From: Sodalis ligni
Lineage (GTDB): Bacteria > Pseudomonadota > Gammaproteobacteria > Enterobacterales > Enterobacteriaceae
Assembly: GCF_016865525.2 (NCBI RefSeq)
Contig: NZ_CP075169.1
Location: 1,302,337-1,366,336, forward strand
Length of the DNA: 64,000 nucleotides
Direction: 5' to 3'
In this document: positions 17,170-26,402 of the stretch, piece after piece
Layout of the letters: every line of letters starts with the position of its first letter
Position numbering within the stretch: position 1 is the stretch's first letter
The notes under the pieces: model-generated
The model's database searches: none
Seen by the model: only the letters and a program-made list of their open reading frames with translations
Told to the model about the DNA's origin: nothing
Program-made: the position numbers and the translations under genes

Positions 17170-19229
17170 ATGCCTTTAATCAATATCAATACAGCACGAA
17201 TGACCAGCATGGCGCAAGCCGTTGCAGGCATCGGCACTGAAACGGCGAGATCCGACGCGAATTCCCTCCGGGGGATTCTGGAACATATTGTGAATTTTTT
17301 TACCGCCGGCTATCTGTGCAAGCAGCGCGCGGCGCAATATGATGCGTTTACGCAAGCCTTGGCCACTGCTCTTGATAACGCCTTGCCATCAAAAGATTCT
17401 TATATCCTTCCGCAAACGCTTATCATTGATTATGCTGGCTATACCGTCACCTTCATGCTGCCGGGAGAAAACCATGATGAAGCCGGCCCCGTCGCCATTC
17501 GGGTGAGCAAGGACGGCAAAAGTGTCGACTCGCAGGTGGATAAAATTGCCTTCTGCCGTATATGTACCGTTTTGCTGATACGTCAGCGGTATAAACTCGA
17601 CTGCTACGCCACCACGTTAACGGACCAGGGAAATATAGACCTGCGCGACGCTAACTTGAGAAGAGCCGACCTGCGCGAGCTCGATCTGCGCGGAGCCGAT
17701 TTGAGCGGCGCCGACCTGCGCGAGTCCAACCTTAGCAAATCTGACCTGGGCGAAGCCTCTCTCAAAAATGCCATTTTGCGGGAAACCGATCTTACTGGCG
17801 TTAAACTGGCCGGGGCTAACCTGTGCAATGCCGATATGAACGGAGCTAAACTCAATGGGGCCAACCTGAGCAACCTCTCACGGCAAGGTCCGTTGCTTTA
17901 CTTCCCCCTCTGGGATGCAGACAATATAAAAATCTTTCTTGATCATAGGGCTAGCGGCAGGAACGGCAGCCTGCTGACCATGATGGACAGCATTGATGAA
18001 CGGTATGCTGACGTTAAAGTACAGATGGCCCGCGAATTGATGCATTCATTGCAAGGCGTTGATGTATCGAGCGTGGCGCTTCTTTTGAGGGATGTCTTGT
18101 CTAAAGCTCCCTATAGCGGTGATGCCGGCATCACAGCCTGGCTGGATGGGGTTTGCGATCGCTACCTCGGTCAATATGATACGAAAGCCTTGCCGGTGTT
18201 GAGTGACGACGGGCTTGAACAGGTTGCGGGCCTGTTCTCACATCAGCCGGAACCGATGTTTACTCATAACAGCGCATTTATCCAGTGGGTTGCCCAAGGG
18301 ATGAAGACGGGGAACGACGCTATCAAGGCAAGCATCATCCGGCTTTATGATAGGTACCTGAATCATGAAAGGGTGCGACCGTATGCCGCTGTGGATGAGT
18401 TTGGCGATTATGGCGCCCAGCGGCCTGACTGGAGGGATGAGCACGCCGCGAATTATATACTCTTCCCCTTTCGACCTGACGGGCCGGTTATGCTGCTCTC
18501 TGCGCATACCCTTCAAGGCATGCTGCATCCTGACCCTCTCAAGCCCGTATGGGATGGTTTTTATCTGTATAACCGGCGGGGGGAAAATCTGCTGCCAAGC
18601 GATCACCCTCCTAAAACGCTGTTTGACCAGGATTTCAAATTATTTTGGCGCCTTATCGCTTTGCGGAACAGCTCGCCAGCTTTGCAAAATTGCTTGAAAT
18701 ATTAGGGCTTGGGGAACGGCAGGAATTATTTATCTCCGCAACGCGTTCCAAAACGTCAAAGGTAAAGCTGGTGAGTCCGGATTGCCAGGAAGAATTGCGC
18801 AAAGTCTTCAGCCCGAAACTGACCTATTCAACGGATTCCGGCGACTATAGCCTTACCAGCGGGCATTACGACGAGATTATTATGGCCTATGGCCTCTCAT
18901 CGGCCGGTAATAACGTTCAGGCCAAAACGCTGCTGAGCCTGGCGGCGGTATTCACGAAATATTCCTCCAGCGCGATTTTCGGCACTGAACATGAATCCCC
19001 GGAAATGCTCAGACGCTATGCCTGTGCATTGATGGAAAAAGCCAATGCCCTTGATAAGAAGGTGTTTATGAATGGGAAGGGAAATGCCTTTACCAATTGG
19101 AAAAACCGCCTGCTGGGCTTGGAAGGCGCCCAAAGTTGCAGCGCCATGGTATCACTTTTAATGGTTGGCCATATCCGCGAAAATTTCCCGGACGTTTTGG
19201 CGGGTATCCTGCCGCCGGCATGGTGTTGA
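17170..19229 (+). pseudogene. SopA/NleL-like HECT-type E3 ubiquitin ligase effector, frameshifted
   Basis: If repaired, a protein of ~686 residues. Residues ~157-235 are pentapeptide repeats of the A(D/N)LxG type (e.g. GADLSGADLR), forming a beta-helix. A long middle region follows. The C-terminal part, in another frame from about 18645, ends with a cysteine in AQSCSAMVSL exactly 29 residues before the end. Salmonella SopA and E. coli NleL are ~782-residue type III effectors with the same order and a catalytic Cys753, also 29 residues from the end. The break is at the T-run 18643-18646; one more T joins FKLFWR to LYRFAEQLASF. As read, the catalytic lobe is not fused to the beta-helix. The N-terminus is shorter than SopA's. 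No type III apparatus genes are in the window. Confidence 0.8.
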
Positions 19230-19290
19230 TAACGTCGGGCTCGATACTTTTATCTCACGCTTCCAGTTGCGGGGGCAAGAAAACAAACAT

Positions 19291-19904
19291 TCATCCAGGC
19301 AGGCCGATGACCCGCAGGCTGCGAACGCCCTGGGCGCCGCGAATCAATACGCCTTCGATATCGGCGGTGGCGGAGGGCCGGACATCAGTACCGAATAGCG
19401 TGCGGTGGAAAACTCTGCGCGCCGGTAGGCCGCGTGCAGGTTGGGCAAGATATCCTTCACCGACAGCAGCACCACCAGATGCTGTGCCAGATAACCCAGC
19501 GCATTGACCGGGCATTCCGCTTCGCTCAGCCAGATGGAGCCGGTTTCCGCCACGCCGAACTTGGCCCGGACGATGCCCACCTCCACATGATCCACCGCGC
19601 CGGCGGGGGTATCCGGCCCTATGGCCAAATCGCCGTCGATGCCCCGCACCGCCGAGCAGAACACGCCGCCGGCAGGAAACAGCCCGCGGATATAGCCGGA
19701 CAGCGCGGCATAATCCGCCGGGCCTCCATTCGACGGCGCATTGATAAGACTTTCATCCCATATGCCGCCCATGATAGCCAACGAGACGCCAAAGGCTTCC
19801 GGCGTTGCCGGGTACCGATCGGCAAAATCAGGCAGCTCTGGCCGGGGCACCGGCGTCATGGCGTGGTTGCGCACGGCGCGCAGTATCTCATCACGATCGC
19901 TCAT
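19291..19904 (-). pseudogene. lutC: Lactate utilisation protein LutC, C-terminal frameshift
   Basis: An LUD-domain (DUF162) protein of the L-lactate oxidation complex LutABC. The first ~177 residues are intact, including FGVAETGSIWL and the KDILPNLHAAY segment. After RYSVLMSGP the frame leaves the conserved end; the expected continuation (SATADIEGVLIRGAQGVRSL, ending GLPG) is open in another frame down to 19291. One extra base in the G-run at 19375-19377 repairs it. As written the protein ends prematurely in PPPPPISKAY at 19344. The start overlaps the lutB stop by 4 bases. Loss of this end would remove the part facing the other subunits. Confidence 0.85.
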
Positions 19905-21295
19905 GGCTTTTTATCCTTGTCGATGGGGCGTCGGTGCTCCAGGTACCAGCGGTGAAAGCTCTGGCGCGGCGATGTCGGTATTTCCCGGGCCTCGCCCCAG
20001 GCGTTCAGGGGATGATAAAGCAGAATACGCGGCAGTTTAGGCACTACGGCGTTGGCGGTGTCCACTACTGCCCGGTACAGGGCGGGACTGGCGAGTATCT
20101 TGCCGGCGGCTTTCATGGCGCTTTTTTTGGCAAAGGGTAGCTCGTTATTGCGGGCGACTATCTCGCGCCATTTGAAAATCTGCTCGTGAATATTGATTTT
20201 CACCGGGCAGACCTGGGTACAGCTGCCGTTAAGCGTCGAGGCGAACGGCAGGGTACTGTATTTTTTCAGATCCATGGTGGGGTTGATGATGGCGCCGATG
20301 GGGCCGGAATAGACGGCACCATAGCTGATGCCGCCGCTGCGCCGGTAGACCGGGCAGGTATTCATGCAGGCGCTGCAGCGGATGCATTTCAGCGAATACC
20401 AGAAATCCTCCATGGCCAGCCGCGCGCTGCGGCCGTTATCCACCAGGATGTAATGCATCTCGCCTCCACGGCGCGGTGCGCGGAAATGGGAGGTGTATTG
20501 GGTAATGGGCGAACCGAGGGCGCTACGGGACAGTAAGCGGATAAACACCCCCAGATCCGCCGTGGCGGGCACCATTTTTTCAATGCCGATGGACACCAGG
20601 TGCAGGTTCGGCACGTTAGCGCTCAAATCCGCATTGCCTTCATTGGTGCAGACGGTGACGGCGCCGGTTTCGGCGACGGCAAAGTTGCAGCCGGTCATGC
20701 CCGCCTCGGCCCGCAGAATGTACGGGCGGGTTTTATCCCGCTGCTGCCCGGCGAGATAGTGCGGATCGGCATTGTCCGGATCGGTGCCCAGGGTATCGGC
20801 GAACACCCGGGCCACGTCGATGGAGAGCTTATGCACCGCCGGCACCACGATATGGCTGGGCATCTCATTATCCAACTGCTGGATGCGCTCCCCCAAATCG
20901 GTTTCGATGACATCAATGCCTCGCGCCGCCAGGTAAGGGCGCATATCGCACTCCTCCGTCAGCATCGATTTGCTTTTCACCAGGGTTTTTACCCCGTGGG
21001 TCCGGAGGATTTCATGGACGATACGGTTATGCGCCGCCGCATCCTTGGCCCAGTGGACGTTAACGCCGTTGGCCAGGGCATTGCGTTCGAACATCTCCAG
21101 ATAGAAATCGAGGTGGGTGAGGGTATGTTCCTTGATTTGCGAGGCGAGATCGCGCAGTTGCTGCCATTCCGGATGGGCCTTCATCTGGGCGTCGCGCAGC
21201 TGGCGCAGGGTCCAGAGCCGTTGATCGAGGAAGGTCTGGTGCTTTTCGCTGGCCAGGAATTCCCGCGAGCCTTTAACGTGGTCAATCGCTTTCAT
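19901..21295 (-). CDS. lutB: Iron-sulfur lactate utilisation protein LutB
   Basis: A 464-residue subunit of the L-lactate:quinone oxidoreductase LutABC (YkgF/LldF family), cytoplasmic or membrane-associated. It has an N-terminal LUD-type domain with FAVAETGAVTV, a ferredoxin-type cluster motif CIRCSACMNTCP at about residues 310-321, and a second set in GSCTQVCPVKI. The length is that of the family. It starts 20 bases after lutA and overlaps lutC, so the three form one operon that oxidises L-lactate to pyruvate. Confidence 0.94.
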   Translation of the reverse strand: MKAIDHVKGSREFLASEKHQTFLDQRLWTLRQLRDAQMKAHPEWQQLRDLASQIKEHTLTHLDFYLEMFERNALANGVNVHWAKDAAAHNRIVHEILRTHGVKTLVKSKSMLTEECDMRPYLAARGIDVIETDLGERIQQLDNEMPSHIVVPAVHKLSIDVARVFADTLGTDPDNADPHYLAGQQRDKTRPYILRAEAGMTGCNFAVAETGAVTVCTNEGNADLSANVPNLHLVSIGIEKMVPATADLGVFIRLLSRSALGSPITQYTSHFRAPRRGGEMHYILVDNGRSARLAMEDFWYSLKCIRCSACMNTCPVYRRSGGISYGAVYSGPIGAIINPTMDLKKYSTLPFASTLNGSCTQVCPVKINIHEQIFKWREIVARNNELPFAKKSAMKAAGKILASPALYRAVVDTANAVVPKLPRILLYHPLNAWGEAREIPTSPRQSFHRWYLEHRRPIDKDKKP

Positions 21296-21315
21296 ATCGG
21301 TCTCCGGTACGGGGC

Positions 21316-22059
21316 TCAGGCATGGGCGCCATTGAGGATTTGGGCGATATGCATAAATTTAACCTCCGCCCCCATACGCTGCGCGCAGCCCTTCTGGTGC
21401 ATCAGGCAGGACATATCCGCCGAAACGATGTATTCGGCGCCGGCGTCTTTATGATCGTTGACTTTGTCATACCCCATCTTGGCCGATACCGGCGCTTCGG
21501 TTACGCTGAAGGTACCGCCGAAACCGCAGCATTCGTCCGGGCGGCGGGGGTGGGCGAACTGAATATCCTTTACCGCGCTCAAGAGGGCCAGGGGCTTTGA
21601 AAACGGCGGTTCGTCAACTTCCGATACCGAAGCGTGGCCCAGGGAGCGCAGGGCGGTACAGCTATTGTGCAGGCCGACCTTATGGGGAAACGCCGCCCAG
21701 GGGAATGCCTTGACCTGCAGGACATCATGCAGAAAATCCACCAGCTCATAGGTGTTGCGGCGCACCCGCCGCACGTCGTCGGTTTGTTCGATGGCGTCCA
21801 GATGTTCGCGCACATGATGGACACAGCTGGCGGAGGGGGCCACGATATGATCGTAGCCGCTGAAGTTACGCACGAACAGGGCCTCGCAGCCCGCGGCGTC
21901 ACGCTGGCAGCCGCTGTTGGACATGGGCTGGCCGCAGCAGGTTTGGGTCAGGGGATAATCCACCTCACAGTCCAGGCGTTCCAGCAGCTCCAGCGTGGCG
22001 ATGCCCACCTCGGGAAAATAGGCATCGATAAAGCAAGGAATAAACAAGGCGATTTTCAT
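21316..22059 (-). CDS. lutA: Lactate utilisation protein LutA
   Basis: A 247-residue member of the YkgE/LutA group with two cysteine-rich (CCG) domains: CCGQPMSNSGC near residue 55 and CCGFGGTFSV near residue 175. These motifs bind a [4Fe-4S]-type or heterodisulfide-like centre in related enzymes. The start at 22059 (MKIALFIPC) matches the family; an in-frame ATG at 22071 adds four residues and is less likely. It is the first gene of lutABC and follows aldA by about 110 bases. Confidence 0.92.
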   Translation of the reverse strand: MKIALFIPCFIDAYFPEVGIATLELLERLDCEVDYPLTQTCCGQPMSNSGCQRDAAGCEALFVRNFSGYDHIVAPSASCVHHVREHLDAIEQTDDVRRVRRNTYELVDFLHDVLQVKAFPWAAFPHKVGLHNSCTALRSLGHASVSEVDEPPFSKPLALLSAVKDIQFAHPRRPDECCGFGGTFSVTEAPVSAKMGYDKVNDHKDAGAEYIVSADMSCLMHQKGCAQRMGAEVKFMHIAQILNGAHA

Positions 22060-22101
22060 AAGGCGGCACATCTCCCTGGAATATCGGTATTCTTCCCATA
22101 A

Positions 22102-22158
22102 GCGGATCGGGGGCGATGGGGGGTATCGCGTATGATGCGATTATTCTCCCCCGTCCGC
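22102..22158 (-). terminator. Inverted repeat between aldA and lutA
   Basis: Arms GCGGATCGGGGG (22102-22113) and CCCCCGTCCGC (22148-22158) pair with one bulge or mismatch, and an inner ATCGC/GCGAT stem adds to the structure. No U-run follows, so it may be an RNA-processing or attenuation element that separates expression of aldA from lutABC rather than a simple terminator. Confidence 0.45.
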
Positions 22159-22172
22159 TTTATTTGTGTGAT

Positions 22173-23615
22173 TTAAGCCTGATATTGCAGGTAAACCACA
22201 TGGGTTTGCAGATACTCCTCCAGGCCGTGCCGGCCATCGGCGCCGCCGATACCTGATTTGCGCCATCCGGCATGGAAACCTTGCATCGCCTCGAAATTCT
22301 CGCGGTTAATGTAGGTTTCGCCGAATTTCAGTTTTTTCATGGCCACCATGGCGTTGTTCAGATCGGTGGTATAAATGGACGAGGTCAGGCCGAACTCGCA
22401 GTCATTGGCCATGGCAATGGCTTCGGACAGGGTGCGGAAGGTGGTGACCGGCAATACCGGACCGAAGGTTTCCTCATGCATAATATCCATCTCCTGCTGT
22501 ACATCCACCAACAGCGTCGGCTGGAAAAAATACCCCTTGCCTTCGGCGCGTTTCCCGCCCAGCACCACCTTTGCCCCCTGGGAAACCGCTTTATCCACCT
22601 TTTCCTGCACGCTTTGCAGCGCGGCGGCTTCAATCAGCGGTCCCATATCCAGCTGTTTTTCTTTCGCCGGATCGCCATACTTAACCTGTTTAAAGGCCGC
22701 GGTCAGCCGGGAAATAAATGCGTCTTTTATCTCTTCCTGCACATAGACCCGTTCCGCGCAGTTACAGACCTGGCCGGTGTTAATGATGCGGGAGTCGACA
22801 ATGCTTTTCACCGCCAGGTCCAAATCCGCATCGGCCATCACGATGGCGGGTGCTTTGCCTCCCAGCTCCAGCGACACTTTGGTGATATTTTTGGCGGCGG
22901 CCGCCATGGTTTGTTCCCCGGCCGCCACGCTGCCGGTCAGGCTGACCATGCCGACTTTGGGATTGGCCGCCAGCTCCTGGCCCACGACAGATCCACGGCC
23001 GGTCACCAGATTGAAGACCCCCTTAGGCAACCCCACCCCATGGACGATCTCGGCAAAGGCGATGGCGTTGTTGGGCGTCAGCTGGCTGGGTTTGACGACA
23101 ATGGTATTCCCGGTGACCAGCGCCGGCGCCGCCTTACGGGCTATGAGGAAGAAAGGGAAGTTCCAGGGCAGGATGCCGGTGGTGACGCCGATGGCTTTTT
23201 TGAACACCAGGATATGTTCATTGCGCCGGTCGCTTTGCACGATTTCCCCTTCGTAGCGCCGCGCCCACTCTGCCATGTAATCAAGGTAATCGGCGGTGAA
23301 CAGCACTTCGGTATTGGCCAGCCCCTGGGTTTTACCGCCCTCGGCGACGATAATGGCGGTCAGCTCCTCTTCCCTTTGGCGGATGCCGGCGGCGATTTTA
23401 TGCAGCCACTGGCCTCGTTCCTGGGCCGGCAACTCTTCCCAGTCATTCTGCGCCGCCTCGGCGGCGTCAATAGCTTTACGGACTTCCTCGATGCCGGCAT
23501 CGGGGACCTGCGAAATAACTTCCTCGGTGGAAGGATTGATCACATCAATCCATTTGTTACCGGGGTTGGAAATGAATTCACCGTTTATATAAATTTGTTG
23601 CTGTTTTATGGTCAT
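22173..23615 (-). CDS. aldA: Lactaldehyde dehydrogenase AldA
   Basis: An NAD-dependent aldehyde dehydrogenase of 480 residues that oxidises L-lactaldehyde to L-lactate (also glycolaldehyde) in the cytoplasm. It is close to E. coli AldA (479 residues) throughout. Catalytic Glu250 is in LELGGK and the catalytic Cys284 in GQVCNCAERV; ETYINRENFEAMQGFHAGWR is characteristic. The ATG at 23615 (MTIKQQQIY) has GGAG 8 bases upstream and is preferred to the start at 23660. With lutABC downstream the locus forms a path from lactaldehyde through lactate to pyruvate, although lutC appears broken. Confidence 0.95.
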   Translation of the reverse strand: MTIKQQQIYINGEFISNPGNKWIDVINPSTEEVISQVPDAGIEEVRKAIDAAEAAQNDWEELPAQERGQWLHKIAAGIRQREEELTAIIVAEGGKTQGLANTEVLFTADYLDYMAEWARRYEGEIVQSDRRNEHILVFKKAIGVTTGILPWNFPFFLIARKAAPALVTGNTIVVKPSQLTPNNAIAFAEIVHGVGLPKGVFNLVTGRGSVVGQELAANPKVGMVSLTGSVAAGEQTMAAAAKNITKVSLELGGKAPAIVMADADLDLAVKSIVDSRIINTGQVCNCAERVYVQEEIKDAFISRLTAAFKQVKYGDPAKEKQLDMGPLIEAAALQSVQEKVDKAVSQGAKVVLGGKRAEGKGYFFQPTLLVDVQQEMDIMHEETFGPVLPVTTFRTLSEAIAMANDCEFGLTSSIYTTDLNNAMVAMKKLKFGETYINRENFEAMQGFHAGWRKSGIGGADGRHGLEEYLQTHVVYLQYQA

Positions 23616-24250
23616 TGCTGCAACTCCATTAATGATATGTAGGTTAATTGTTGCATACAAAAAGCAGTATTACCCCGCCGCCGAGGTATTGCAATGACGG
23701 AAATTACAGGAATAGAAAGATACTGTTTATTGGCGCAGCGGTAAAAAAACACCGGCCAATGGGTTGTACAATCAAATGCAATTCATTGAAGATTCTATGG
23801 ATTGTAAACAGAATATTTCCTGGAGGAGGCCCGAATCAGCTCAACCGGTTTTGAAGGGTTGAGCGGTGATGTCAATGTAAAACCTATTATTATAGTCTAC
23901 CCATACAAAGCGGCCTTGATAATATTGCCATCACCGGGTCAAGAATGACCATCAGGGGAAGACTGCAGTGATGGGGGTCACATAAATACACTTTATCGTC
24001 GTTAAAACCGGCAAAAAACGAAAGACCTAATTCCGATCATCCCGGATGAAAAAAAATATTTTTTTAATGAAATTTTGAGCGAGTTCAAATTTTTCCGCTA
24101 AGTATCGGATGGCATTAATATAATCGATTGATAAACGGAATGGCCGTTTACCGCAGGAGACAAAAATATTCCGTGAATGCTTTAGCGCCCTTTTACAGTC
24201 AGTAAAGTCAAGTCTACTATAGCGCATCCGTTTTGCCGTGGGTTCAGCTC
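23616..24250. other. Long intergenic region, about 630 bases
   Basis: Separates divergent aldA (left) and the diguanylate cyclase (right). It is AT-rich in places and should contain both promoters. No convincing ORF: the short leftward frame at 24027-24266 has no ribosome-binding site and an implausible composition. A hairpin-like element occurs around 23838-23866 (TCAACCGGTTTTGAAGGGTTGA). No RNA gene recognised. Confidence 0.4.
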
Positions 24251-25819
24251 GTGGATAGACAAACAAACTCGTTCCTGCATATGGATTTGCGGCGACTGAT
24301 ACTGATTCTGGCCGTAATGAGCGCGCTGGTCACCTTGGCCAATGGTTTTTTCGCCACTTACCAGGTACAGCGGCAACTGCTGATTGACGATACCCTGGAA
24401 GCCAATCGAAACTACGCCGCCAAGCTGGCGGATACGACCAATCTGTTTTTTGTCAGCCTTTACCGTCAATTGGCCTATAGCTCCGCCACGATTTCAGCAG
24501 ATTTTGGCAACTCCGCCCTGCTGCAATCGGAGGCCCAGCGCCTGCTGCTGCAAACCAACAGTTTTAACTCCGTCGCCGTAGTGAACGCCGAGGGGGTGGT
24601 GTTGGCCACCTCCCCCGAATCCATACAAATCAAAGGCCGGAAGCTGACGACTCCCGGCGCTTTAGAGGCGCTGCGGATTCGCGTGCCGAACATCAGCGAA
24701 CCTTATGTTTCCGTCACGGGCAATTTGCTGATCTTTATTTCTTCGCCCGTTTTCGCCGAGGACGGGACCTACCTGGGATATGTGGGCGGCACCATCTACC
24801 TGAAGCAAAAAAGTATTTTGAACGAAATGCTGGGGCAAAATTTTCACGGCGCGGGTTCTTATACTTACGTGGTTGATAACGAACGTAAAATCATTTATCA
24901 CGATGATGCCGCCCGTATCGGACAGCCGATGGCGCACGGGGAACTCAGTACGGCGGTGCAGCGTCAGGGTCGCGGCAGCCTGCAGGAGGCCAGCCAGTCG
25001 GGAGTCAATATCCTGGCGGGTTTTGCCGCGGAGCCGTTGTCGCACTGGACCATCATCACCATCCGGACCACGGACAATACCTTATTGTCCCTGCAGGGCC
25101 TGATGCTAAGCGTATTGCACCGAACACTGCCGCTGACCCTGCTGACCCTGGTGGCGGCCTGGCTGTTCGCCCGCCTGATTTCCCAGCCGCTATGGCTGCT
25201 GGCCCGCAGTGCAAACGACATGGATCGGACCGGTGTTTTTGATGATATCACCCGCATTCCGTCCTGGTATTTTGAGGTGGCGCAGCTTAAACGCGCCATG
25301 CTGGTGGGCATCAGCCTGCTGCAAAAAAAGATCGGTACCCTGAAGACCGAGGTACAAACGGATCCGTTGACCGGGCTGCATAACCGGCGCGGTTTATCGC
25401 TAGCGCTGTCTGCCTATTCGTCCGCGAATCAGGGCTTTGCCGTCATTGCTTTTGATATCGACAAGTTTAAAAAAGTGAATGATACCTATGGCCACGATGT
25501 CGGGGATCAGGTGCTCAAATATATGGCGCAGCTGCTGCGGGCCTGCTCCCGCAGTGAAGATGTTTTGTGCCGGATCGGCGGAGAAGAGTTTTTGATGCTG
25601 CTGCCCGCGACCCCGATGGGTATCGCAACCGATATCGCCGAGCGTCTGCGGGCCAATGTCGCGGCGGCGGATTTCCCCAGCGTAGGGCGCGTTTACATTT
25701 CCGCGGGGGTGGCTTTATGGTCGCCTGAGACGGGAAATCCGGAGCAAGCGCTTAAACAGGCCGACGATGCGCTGTACCGGGCAAAAGCGCAAGGCCGCAA
25801 CCAGGTGGTGGTAGCCTGA
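24251..25819 (+). CDS. Membrane diguanylate cyclase, Cache-type sensor plus GGDEF
   Basis: About 522 residues. One membrane helix (about residues 14-32) precedes a ~240-residue periplasmic sensor with Cache-like character, a second helix (HRTLPLTLLTLVAAWLFARL), then a HAMP-like linker and a C-terminal GGDEF domain. The active-site loop is GGEEF, compatible with activity, and an RxxD inhibitory site (RSED) sits five residues before it. It should make cyclic di-GMP in response to an extracytoplasmic small molecule. Start is uncertain: GTG 24251 is used, with TTG 24233 or ATG 24281 as alternatives; none has a strong Shine-Dalgarno. Confidence 0.88.
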   Translation: MDRQTNSFLHMDLRRLILILAVMSALVTLANGFFATYQVQRQLLIDDTLEANRNYAAKLADTTNLFFVSLYRQLAYSSATISADFGNSALLQSEAQRLLLQTNSFNSVAVVNAEGVVLATSPESIQIKGRKLTTPGALEALRIRVPNISEPYVSVTGNLLIFISSPVFAEDGTYLGYVGGTIYLKQKSILNEMLGQNFHGAGSYTYVVDNERKIIYHDDAARIGQPMAHGELSTAVQRQGRGSLQEASQSGVNILAGFAAEPLSHWTIITIRTTDNTLLSLQGLMLSVLHRTLPLTLLTLVAAWLFARLISQPLWLLARSANDMDRTGVFDDITRIPSWYFEVAQLKRAMLVGISLLQKKIGTLKTEVQTDPLTGLHNRRGLSLALSAYSSANQGFAVIAFDIDKFKKVNDTYGHDVGDQVLKYMAQLLRACSRSEDVLCRIGGEEFLMLLPATPMGIATDIAERLRANVAAADFPSVGRVYISAGVALWSPETGNPEQALKQADDALYRAKAQGRNQVVVA

Positions 25820-25826
25820 TGCCCGG

Positions 25827-26113
25827 TTAAATCGTTTTCAGCTCTTCCAGCGACGGAATGGTCATGGAGGGCAGAAATTCGGTGACCTTGTAATTCCGCC
25901 ACGGCATTAAAGGGGATCGGACGAAAGAAGGTTATGACCTCGAAACGGTCCATACTTTTGGGTGAAAATGATCCCGCCGTTGCGAGGGACTTTCCGGCCG
26001 GATGCAATAAACACGCCGGCGGCATAAAACTCTTTCAACCAGGCTATATGACCTTCCAGAAGCTCTTCAACCTTTTCAATCGGTTCCTCATAGGTCAACT
26101 CGACGATGAACAT
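25827..26113 (-). pseudogene. YciI-family protein, multiply frameshifted
   Basis: The ATG at 26113 has a strong AAAGGAG six bases upstream and opens as MFIVELTYEEPIEKVEELL, a typical YciI/dimeric alpha-beta barrel start, running intact through ASGRKVPRNGGIIF. The continuation SMDRFEVITFFRPIPFNAVAE is in a second frame and the end YKVTEFLPSMTIPSLEELKTI, with stop at 25827, in a third. At least two indels are needed to give the usual ~95-residue protein. It sits between two cyclic di-GMP genes but has no evident link to them. Confidence 0.75.
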
Positions 26114-26156
26114 CTGCAACTCCTTTAGGTAATGGCTATGCGATAAAATAAATGTT

Positions 26157-26248
26157 TATACCTGTCATACTTCAAATTGCAGGTACGTTGGCAATACTCG
26201 GCTCATCCATGAGGTTAACCCTGCGCCTGCAACTCGGATTATTTAGGG
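26157..26248. repeat. Dispersed palindromic repeat, copy 1
   Basis: A ~92-bp element beginning ATACCTGTCATACTTCAA and ending TTATTTAGGGTA. The two ends contain complementary CTTCAAATTGCAGG and CCTGCAACTCGG stretches, so the transcript folds into an imperfect hairpin. Its two ends match those of the longer element at 52760-52883 in reverse orientation. It looks like a small intergenic enterobacterial repeat or MITE. Confidence 0.65.
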
Positions 26249-26402
26249 TATTTGTCATTCTGTGAAGCAGGCAATTCTTATATTATCCCGTCCCCCCGCC
26301 TGTGATGGCCGGAATACAGCAGGATAGTTTCACTAGTATCCGTTATGCTTAGCCATGCGCATTGGCCGTTTTTGTCAAAGACACGACACTTCAGGGAAAT
26401 GG

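Noticed and set aside
20600..21454. 284-codon open frame opposite lutB
   Set aside because: Antisense shadow of lutB, with no family features.
22272..23642. 456-codon open frame opposite aldA
   Set aside because: It is the antisense shadow of a GC-rich, well-identified gene.
24027..24266. 79-codon ORF in the aldA/GGDEF spacer
   Set aside because: No ribosome-binding site, and it overlaps the probable start region of the cyclase on the other strand.
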